Positions 15,208 through 22,065 of a DNA stretch of 64,000 nucleotides are shown here, piece by piece. The notes below the pieces were generated by a model. That model had not been told where the DNA came from. It saw only the letters and a program-made list of their open reading frames with translations, and did no database searches. Every line of letters starts with the position of its first letter. Positions within the stretch are counted from its first letter, which is position 1. Origin of the DNA: Myxococcales bacterium (GTDB lineage: Bacteria; Myxococcota_A; Polyangia; Polyangiales; Polyangiaceae); assembly GCA_004193285.1 (NCBI GenBank), contig SECP01000002.1:186001-250000 (forward strand), given 5' to 3'. Both the position numbers and the translations under genes were made by a program.

Positions 15208-17160
15208 ATGAGCTCCCAAGGCGCGGCGTCGAGCAACTCCAGCATCTTCCCCGGTGCGACCATCTCCGGGCGCTTCCGCATCGATCGGCTGCTGGGTCGC
15301 GGCTCGATGGGCGCCGTATGGCTGGCCCGCCACCTAACGCTGGACGTGGACGTCGCGGTCAAGTTCATCGACGCGGCGCTGCGCAACGAGCTGGATCATC
15401 GAACGCGCTTCGTTCACGAGGCTCAGTCGGCCGCGCGCATCAGCAGCCCCCACGTGGTGAGCGTGCTGGACTTCGGGGAGGACGGCGGCCGCCTCTATAT
15501 CGCCATGGAGTACCTGGTCGGGGAAGACCTCGGCAGCTTCCTGGACCGGGGCAACCGACTCTCCTTGGACGTCACGGCGCGTATCGTCGCCCACGCGTGC
15601 CGCGGGCTCGGGAAGGCGCACGCGCTGGGCATCGCGCACCGCGACATCAAACCCGAAAATCTCTTCCTGTGCGGTGACGCCGAAGACGAGGGCTTCGTGC
15701 TCAAGATCCTGGACTTCGGCGTCGCCAAGACCACGCAGCCAGGAGCCTCGTTCACCGCCACCTCCGCGGGCCAGCTGATCGGCAGCCCGGCGTACATGAG
15801 CCCCGAGCAGGCGCGCGGCTTGCCGCAGATCGACGGCCGGTCCGATCTCTTCTCGTTGGCGGTGGTGGCGTACCACGCGCTGACGGGGGTAACCCCTTTC
15901 AGCGGCGACTCCCTGGCCGAGCTCCTGTTCGACATCATCGGGGGTGACCCCGCGCCGGCCACGAGCCGAGTGCCCGGGTTACCGCCTTCGGTGGATGCCT
16001 GGTTCGCGCGCGCGCTCGACAAGGATCCGGCCAACCGCTTCCCGTCCGCCAAGGAGATGTCACATGCGTTTTACAACGCGATAGGGCAGCACGCCTCCTC
16101 CGCGACGAATCACGTGAGGGCGGCGGTTGCGACGCGAGTCAGCGCGGCTCCTGCGCCTTCGCCGAGCGCCTCACCCAACTTCCGCAGCAGCCCACGCTTG
16201 TCGTTGCCGAACGGCATGCACCTCAGCGCCTCCAACCAAACCGCCACTTTGGGCTTGGCGCCCGCGCTCGCCCAGCTCGGTGAAGTCGGCAACGTACTGG
16301 GGGTCGCGCTCGTCAGCCCCGAGCTGAAGACGGTGGCGCACCACAGCGCGGCGGGCATGGCCAGTCACACCTTTTCGGACGTCGCGCAGCTCGTGGCGGA
16401 CGCGCTGGGTACCTTCGAAAACCTGGAGACCTCGGCCCACCAGGCGCTGGCTCTGTATTACGAAACTGCCTCCGTGCTGGCGCGCTGGGTAGAGGGCCAC
16501 GTGCTCGTGGTCATCGGTACCGAGCAGGTGCACCCGACCGTGCTCACCGTGACCTTGAACACGGTCGCGACCAAGCTACAGAATTTGGCGCGGCAAGGCG
16601 GAGGCGCCAAGACCGCGTTCAAAGCGACTCTGTCCACGCGGGATTCGGTCTCGGAAGTGGCCACCGCCATCACCGCGCCGCCGCGGCCGAGCGACCCGGT
16701 GCCGGACTACGTGCTGTCACAGCTCGGGCAGCTGTTCGCGAAGCCGCTCGGCGCGCTCGGCCGCCTCGCTTACCAGCAGCGCCTGAAGGCGGTGAAGCCT
16801 ACCTACGCTACCTACACGGACTTCGTGCAGCGCCTCGCGGCGAGCATCGACGACGCGCCCGCGCGCGAAGGTTTCTCACGGGCGGCGCTCGCGCTTTTGG
16901 CGGACGTGCTGCCGCAAGTCCTCGGGTCCGCGACCAGCTTCGTGCCAGCGGCGGCGCGCTCGGAGCCTTTCGCCGCGCCCCCGGCGCCCGCCGTGCTCCG
17001 TCCGCCCGTTCCGCCGCGCGCGGCCCCGCCCGCTCCCAAGGCTCCCTCGCCGCACGTCGCGGGGGTGACGCCGCCAGCCGCGCAACCAGCGCCCCCCGCC
17101 CCGGCCAAGAAGAAGCGGGTCATCATCTACCGCGGCTCCAAGATGGAGGTCGACGATTGA
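15208..17160 (+). CDS. PknB-type Ser/Thr kinase with Roadblock-like C-terminal half
   Basis: 650 residues from ATG 15208 (the open frame upstream to 14941 has no domain content). Kinase domain at about 22-290: glycine loop GRGSMG (30-35), Lys about 52 in VAVKFID, HRDIKPEN (145-152), DFG (169-171) and YMSPEQARG. The second half shows no membrane segment. Residues about 350-470 (LGVALVSPELKTVAHH onward) resemble a Roadblock/LC7 fold. Residues about 490-570 (LSQLGQLFAKPLGALGRLAY) resemble a helical domain seen after such kinases, possibly DUF8082. A Pro/Ala-rich tail ends in KKKRVIIYRGSKMEVDD. The next gene follows by two bases. Confidence 0.85.
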   Translation: MSSQGAASSNSSIFPGATISGRFRIDRLLGRGSMGAVWLARHLTLDVDVAVKFIDAALRNELDHRTRFVHEAQSAARISSPHVVSVLDFGEDGGRLYIAMEYLVGEDLGSFLDRGNRLSLDVTARIVAHACRGLGKAHALGIAHRDIKPENLFLCGDAEDEGFVLKILDFGVAKTTQPGASFTATSAGQLIGSPAYMSPEQARGLPQIDGRSDLFSLAVVAYHALTGVTPFSGDSLAELLFDIIGGDPAPATSRVPGLPPSVDAWFARALDKDPANRFPSAKEMSHAFYNAIGQHASSATNHVRAAVATRVSAAPAPSPSASPNFRSSPRLSLPNGMHLSASNQTATLGLAPALAQLGEVGNVLGVALVSPELKTVAHHSAAGMASHTFSDVAQLVADALGTFENLETSAHQALALYYETASVLARWVEGHVLVVIGTEQVHPTVLTVTLNTVATKLQNLARQGGGAKTAFKATLSTRDSVSEVATAITAPPRPSDPVPDYVLSQLGQLFAKPLGALGRLAYQQRLKAVKPTYATYTDFVQRLAASIDDAPAREGFSRAALALLADVLPQVLGSATSFVPAAARSEPFAAPPAPAVLRPPVPPRAAPPAPKAPSPHVAGVTPPAAQPAPPAPAKKKRVIIYRGSKMEVDD

Positions 17161-17162
17161 CC

Positions 17163-17468
17163 ATGGACGCCATTCTGAAAGCTGCGAAACAAATCCAAGG
17201 CGTGGCGCGCAGCTCGGACAGCGGAGAGGTGCTGGACTCGGCCGGCAGCTTCGATGCGGATACTCTTTCGGCAGTCGCAGCCGTGAGCGCGACGCCGCTG
17301 CGCGAGATCGGTGACATGCTCGTCGCGGGGCGGCTCGAGCGCTGGTACTTCGTGACCGAAGCGGCCACGTACTACGGTAGTGAGCGGTCGACCGAGCGCA
17401 TCTTGGCCACCGGCGAGCCGCTCAAGAACCCCGAGGCCGTCTCCAAACAGCTGCAGCAGGTGAGGTAG
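17163..17468 (+). CDS. Small Roadblock/LC7-like protein
   Basis: 101 residues from ATG 17163, two bases after the kinase stop, so translated from the same message. The pattern (ILKAAKQIQGVARSSDSGEVLDSAG, a middle helix, then YFVTEAATYYGSERS and LATGEPLKNPEAV) fits the alpha/beta Roadblock/LC7 fold, which in myxobacteria (for example MglB) acts with small GTPases or as a dimerisation module. No GTPase gene is nearby. It may pair with the Roadblock-like part of the kinase; this is inference from position and fold impression. Confidence 0.6.
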   Translation: MDAILKAAKQIQGVARSSDSGEVLDSAGSFDADTLSAVAAVSATPLREIGDMLVAGRLERWYFVTEAATYYGSERSTERILATGEPLKNPEAVSKQLQQVR

Positions 17469-17706
17469 CTTCGTACCTGCGGCGCGCCGGCGCTGCAGGA
17501 AGTCACGGCCTGAACGCCCCGCTCGGCGCGGCTCCTGCAAAGGCGGCAGCCGTGATTCGCACTTCAGACCACTCGAGCATCCTACCGGGCTTTTCGCGGC
17601 CGTTTTCGCAACTGCGGCCGTGGCGAAATGGCAACTCTGTCGTAAGTGTGGCTGCCACGCTCGCAAGTTTTCGCGAGTGTTCGCTGACGCCGACGAGGTG
17701 GCGAGC
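17469..17706 (+). other. Leader of the GCS2/asnO/S9-FGase operon with stem-loop
   Basis: 238 bases without a supported gene. An inverted repeat at 17657-17664 / 17673-17680 has 8 positions, one of them a G-T wobble, around an 8-base loop. A smaller palindrome (GTGGC T GCCAC, 17647-17657) abuts it. These could form hairpins about 30 bases before the GTG start at 17707, perhaps acting as an attenuator or stress element. No riboswitch family was recognised. Confidence 0.3.
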
Positions 17707-20265
17707 GTGAAGGCGGCGACGACGGCGCCGTTCACGCTCGGCGTCGAAGAAGAGTTTCACCTCGTGGACCTGCGGACGCGCCAGCTCACGCCCCGAGCGA
17801 GCGAGCTGCTCGCGGCCCTCGCCGCTTCCGAGCACACCTACGCCGCCGAGCTGCAGCAGACGGTGGTCGAGACCAACAGTCAGGTGTGCTCGAGCCTGAC
17901 CGAGCTCCAAGATCACCTGCGGGGAGTGAGGGCCGAGCTGATCCGCGAGGCGGGCAGGCTGGGCATGGGCGTGGCCGCGGCCGGGACGATGCCGCTATCC
18001 ATGTCCGAGGTGCTGCTGACCGACAAGCCACGTTTTCGGCGCATGCACGCGGACTACCAGCTGCTCGTTCGCGAGCAGTTGATATGCGGCATGCAGGTCC
18101 ATGTCGGCATCGACAATCGCGACCTCGCGGTGCAGCTGGTGGACCGCGTGGCCCCGTGGTTACCTCCGTTGCTCGCGCTCTCCGTCAGCTCGCCTTTCTC
18201 GCACGCAGGCGACGACACCGGATACGCCAGCAGCCGCTCCCTCATCTGGTCGCGCTGGCCAACGACGGGCGGAGCAGGCCCGTTTGCCTCGGCGCGTGAA
18301 TACGACGAAATGGTCGAAAACCTGGTCGCCTCCGGCGTGATCAGCGACAAGGGCATGCTCTACTTCGACGTGCGGCCTTCGGCCCACGTTCCGACCCTGG
18401 AGCTCCGGGTTTGCGACGCGTGTCACTCGGTAGAGACGGTGGCGCTCATCGCCGGGCTCTTCCGAGCGGTCGTGATGCGCGAGTCGGGTCGCGCTCTGGC
18501 CGCCGAGCCCGCGACGTTCGCGGTGCACCCCACCCTGCAGCGCGCTGCAATGTGGCGAGCCGCGCGTTCAGGGATCGAGGCCGAGCTCGTCGCGGTGGGC
18601 GAGGCCAAGTCGATACCGGCCGCGGTGGTGCTCCGGTCGATGAGGGACGCCCTCGAGCCCGAGCTACGCGACGCCGGCGATTGGGACGAGGTGGAGCGCT
18701 TGCTGGAGAGCGCGCTCGAGCGGCGCAGCGCGGCCGCCCGCCAACGCGACGCGCTGCGCCGCCGAGGGCGGTTCACGGACGTCGTGGACCTCATCTTGGC
18801 GGAAACACGCGGCGACAAGCATCAACCCACTGAGAGCGCGGGCTCGCTCGCGCTGGCGCGCGACTACCGAGCCCCCGCTTACGACGAAGCGCTTTTGCCC
18901 GACGGCTCGGCGCGGCCGGCCCACGCGGCCGTGCTCGGCCTACTGAGCGAGCTCGGCCCGGAGGAGTTGACCCGTCGCGGGCAAGAGCTGGCGCAGCGAA
19001 CGTTCGATGCGGGGGTCGTCTTTCGACCGACCGACGCCAAAGAGGCGCGGCCGTTCCCGCTAGACGTCGTTCCGCGCGTCCTGACCGGCGAAGAATGGAG
19101 CCGATTGGAAGGCGGCACCTCGCAGAGGGCGCGCGCCCTCGACGCCTTCCTGGACGACGTCTACGGCGAGCAACAGATCGTCCGCGACGGCGTCGTGCCC
19201 GCGTGGCTCGTGGAGGCGGCCCCGGGCCGTCGTGATGCGGGGCTGAGCATACCGCGCGGCTCGCGGCGGACCCAAGTATCCGGGTTCGACATCGTGCGCG
19301 ACGCGGACGGACGGTGGCTCGTGCTGGAGGACAACGTGCGCGTTCCTTCCGGCGTCGCCTACGCGATGCAAAGCCGCCGCTTGCTCACCGCCACTTTCCC
19401 CGAGTACGCCAGCATGGCGGACGTGCTGGACGTCGAGGTGGTGCCTCGGCTGCTACGCAAGACTCTGGAGGAATCCGCGCCTGCGCGTAGCAGCGGCTCG
19501 GCTCCTCAGCTCCTCCTGCTCAGCGAAGGCGCGCACGATTCTGCGTACTTCGAGCACCGCATGCTCGCGGAAGCGGGCGACATGCCGATCGCAACGCCGG
19601 CGGAGCTGCTGGTGCAAGACGACGTGCTCTATCACGTCGTGGGGCAAGAGCGCCGGCGCATAGACGTCGTCTATTTGCGCATGGATGACGCGCTCAGCCG
19701 TCGCAGCGGCAAAGACGGGCGCGTGATTGGTCCGCAGCTGCTACGCGCGGTCCGAGCCGGCAACCTCGCCCTCGCCAACGCGCTCGGCAACGGAATCGCC
19801 GACGACAAGGCAGTGTACGACTACGTGCCGAAGCTCATCGAGTACTACCTGAACGAGCGGCCGCTCCTGGAGCAGGTAGAGACGCTCCACTGCGCCGACG
19901 AGGACCAGAAGCGCGAGGTGCTCGCGCGCTTGGAGGAGCTCGTGGTCAAGCCGGTGGACGGCTACGGCGGTCTCGGCGTCGTGGTCGGCCCGCACGCCTC
20001 GGAAGCGGAGCTGGACCAAGCGCGGGAGCTCATCGAGCAGCAGCCTTCACGGTGGATCGCCCAGCGCACGATCGCGCTCTCCACTCACCCGACGCTGGAC
20101 GCTGGTCGGCTGAGCCCTCGCCACGTCGACCTGCGCGTGTTCGTCTACTTCGGCGCGGAGCCGGTCGTGGTCCCGGCCGCTCTGACGAGAGTTGCCGGCG
20201 CGGGCAGCATGGTCGTCAATTCGTCGCGCGGCGGCGGCGCCAAAGACACTTGGCTGCTTCGTTGA
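17707..20265 (+). CDS. Fusion: GCS2-type carboxylate-amine ligase + circularly permuted ATP-grasp
   Basis: 852 residues from GTG 17707, chosen because GAGG lies 8 bases upstream and the GCS2 domain starts at once (TLGVEEEFHLVD). Residues 1 to about 375 match the YbdK / glutamate-cysteine ligase 2 family (QQTVVETNSQVC, MQVHVGI, SSPFSHAGDDTGYASSRS, LELRVCDAC). Residues about 400-850 match a circularly permuted type 2 ATP-grasp (RTFDAGVVFRPTD, SGFDIVRDADGRWLVLEDN, KPVDGYGGLGVVVG, STHPTL, HVDLRVFVYFG). Both halves are expected to make amide or peptide bonds using ATP. It heads a three-gene operon, with asnO starting 15 bases later. The product could be a glutamyl peptide; the substrate is not known. 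Confidence 0.88.
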   Translation: MKAATTAPFTLGVEEEFHLVDLRTRQLTPRASELLAALAASEHTYAAELQQTVVETNSQVCSSLTELQDHLRGVRAELIREAGRLGMGVAAAGTMPLSMSEVLLTDKPRFRRMHADYQLLVREQLICGMQVHVGIDNRDLAVQLVDRVAPWLPPLLALSVSSPFSHAGDDTGYASSRSLIWSRWPTTGGAGPFASAREYDEMVENLVASGVISDKGMLYFDVRPSAHVPTLELRVCDACHSVETVALIAGLFRAVVMRESGRALAAEPATFAVHPTLQRAAMWRAARSGIEAELVAVGEAKSIPAAVVLRSMRDALEPELRDAGDWDEVERLLESALERRSAAARQRDALRRRGRFTDVVDLILAETRGDKHQPTESAGSLALARDYRAPAYDEALLPDGSARPAHAAVLGLLSELGPEELTRRGQELAQRTFDAGVVFRPTDAKEARPFPLDVVPRVLTGEEWSRLEGGTSQRARALDAFLDDVYGEQQIVRDGVVPAWLVEAAPGRRDAGLSIPRGSRRTQVSGFDIVRDADGRWLVLEDNVRVPSGVAYAMQSRRLLTATFPEYASMADVLDVEVVPRLLRKTLEESAPARSSGSAPQLLLLSEGAHDSAYFEHRMLAEAGDMPIATPAELLVQDDVLYHVVGQERRRIDVVYLRMDDALSRRSGKDGRVIGPQLLRAVRAGNLALANALGNGIADDKAVYDYVPKLIEYYLNERPLLEQVETLHCADEDQKREVLARLEELVVKPVDGYGGLGVVVGPHASEAELDQARELIEQQPSRWIAQRTIALSTHPTLDAGRLSPRHVDLRVFVYFGAEPVVVPAALTRVAGAGSMVVNSSRGGGAKDTWLLR

Positions 20266-20280
20266 AATAAGGAGTGAAAA

Positions 20281-22065
20281 ATGTGTGGTTTTGCCGGTGA
20301 GCTGAGCTGGGACGGCGCGGATTGCAATCTATCCGCGCTCGAGAGAATGACGAGCAGTCTGAGGCCACGAGGCCCGGACAGTGGAGGCGTGATGCAGCGG
20401 GGCGCGCTAGGCCTGGGCCATCGCCGCCTGACCATCATCGACCTGAGCGCGGCCGGCGAGCAGCCGATGGTGGACGCCGAGCTCGGGTTGAGCTTGGTCT
20501 TCAACGGCTGCATCTACAATTACCGAGAGCTCCGCGCGGAGCTCCAGGGGGCCGGCTACCGGTTCTTCTCCAGCTCGGACACGGAGGTGATCCTCAAGGC
20601 GTACCACCGCTGGGGCCCGCGCTGCGTGGACCATTTCCTCGGCATGTTCGCGTTCGTCATCGCGGAGCGCGACAGCGGCCGCTTGGTCATGGCGCGTGAC
20701 CGGCTGGGGATCAAGCCGCTGTACGTGTCGCGACTCGCAGGGCGGCTGCGATTCGCCTCCACCTTGCAGGCGCTCGTCGCAGCGGGCGACGTGGACACGA
20801 GCATCGACCTGCAGGCGCTGCACCACTACCTCTCGTTTCACTCCGTCGTTCCGGCGCCCCTGACCATCTTGCGGGGGGTGCGCAAGCTGCCGGCGGCGAC
20901 GATTCGCATCGTGCACCCCGACGGCACGGAGACGGACGAGGTCTACTGGCGGCCGCAGTTCAGCCGGGATGACTCCGAGCGCGGTCTCTCCGCGGCCGGC
21001 TGGCAAGAGCGCGTTCTCGGCAAGCTGACCCAAGCGGTGGAGCGCCGCCGCATTGCGGACGTGCCGACCGGCGTGCTGCTCTCCGGCGGGCTGGACTCCA
21101 GCCTGATCGTGGGGCTTTTGGCGCGCGCCGGCCAGAGCCAGCTCAAGACTTTCAGCATCGGCTTCGAGCCCGCGGGCGGCATGAGCGGCGATGAGTTCGA
21201 GTACTCGGATCTCATCGCGAAGACCTTCGGCACGGACCACCAGCGCATTCGCATCCAGGACGCGCAGCTACTGCCGGCGGTGGTTCCGGCCGTGCGCGCG
21301 ATGAGCGAGCCCATGGTCAGCCACGACGCGGTTGCGTTCTACTTGCTCTCGCGCGAGGTGGTCAAAAGCGTCAAGGTCGTGCAGTCCGGCCAGGGCGCGG
21401 ACGAGGTGTTTGCCGGCTACGAGTGGTATCCGCCGCTGGCTGGTGTCCGGCCGGAGCAAGCGCTCGATGCTTACTCCCGTGCCTTCTTCGATTGGACTCA
21501 CTCGGAGCTCGCCGGGATGGTCACGCCGGAGTTCCTGGCCCAGACCGACGTGAGCCGCGATTTCGTCCGGCAGCATTTCGACGCCCCCGGCGCCGACACC
21601 GCGCTCGACCGCGCGCTTCGCATCGACTCGCTCGTCATGCTCGTCGACGACCCGGTCAAGCGGGTGGACAACATGACCATGGCTTGGGGGCTCGAGGGCC
21701 GGGTGCCGTTTCTGGATCACGAGCTGGTGGAGCTGGCGGCGCGTTGCCCTCCCGAGCTGAAGCTGGCCCAAGGCGGCAAGGGAGTGTTGAAAGAGGCGGC
21801 ACGGGCGCTCCTGCCGGCCGCGGTCATCGATCGGCCCAAAGGCTACTTCCCGGTCCCCGGCATCCGGCACCTGGAAGGGGACCTGCTGAGCCTCGTGCGC
21901 GACGCCCTGCTGAGCCAGCCGGCGCGGGACCGCGGCATATTTCGGCCGGATTTCATCACGACGCTGCTGGACGAACCGAACCGCTTGCGGTCCAATCTGG
22001 GCGTGAACGCGCTATGGCAAGCCGGACTGCTGGAGCTTTGGTTGCAGGAGCTGCTTCGGCCATGA
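20281..22065 (+). CDS. asnO: AsnO-type glutamine amidotransferase (NAGGN family)
   Basis: 594 residues. Cys2 (MCGFAGEL) is the glutaminase nucleophile. The class II amidotransferase domain (RGPDSGG, GHRRLTIIDLS, FNGCIYNYRELR, SSDTEVILKAYHRWG) covers about 1-200. The synthetase domain has the PP-loop SGGLDSSL and QSGQGADEVFAGYEWYPP. The wording matches the AsnO branch that amidates N-acetylglutaminylglutamine to the osmoprotectant NAGGN rather than AsnB for free asparagine. It sits 15 bases after the ligase fusion and overlaps the next gene by 4 bases. A good ribosome-binding site (aaggag) precedes the ATG. Likely role: amidation of the peptide made by its neighbour. Confidence 0.9.
   Translation: MCGFAGELSWDGADCNLSALERMTSSLRPRGPDSGGVMQRGALGLGHRRLTIIDLSAAGEQPMVDAELGLSLVFNGCIYNYRELRAELQGAGYRFFSSSDTEVILKAYHRWGPRCVDHFLGMFAFVIAERDSGRLVMARDRLGIKPLYVSRLAGRLRFASTLQALVAAGDVDTSIDLQALHHYLSFHSVVPAPLTILRGVRKLPAATIRIVHPDGTETDEVYWRPQFSRDDSERGLSAAGWQERVLGKLTQAVERRRIADVPTGVLLSGGLDSSLIVGLLARAGQSQLKTFSIGFEPAGGMSGDEFEYSDLIAKTFGTDHQRIRIQDAQLLPAVVPAVRAMSEPMVSHDAVAFYLLSREVVKSVKVVQSGQGADEVFAGYEWYPPLAGVRPEQALDAYSRAFFDWTHSELAGMVTPEFLAQTDVSRDFVRQHFDAPGADTALDRALRIDSLVMLVDDPVKRVDNMTMAWGLEGRVPFLDHELVELAARCPPELKLAQGGKGVLKEAARALLPAAVIDRPKGYFPVPGIRHLEGDLLSLVRDALLSQPARDRGIFRPDFITTLLDEPNRLRSNLGVNALWQAGLLELWLQELLRP

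Noticed and set aside
17620..17706. N-terminal extension of the GCS2/ATP-grasp protein with two Cys pairs (CRKCGC)
   Set aside because: GTG at 17620 has no clear ribosome-binding site, the GCS2 domain begins right at 17707 and a GAGG site precedes that start.
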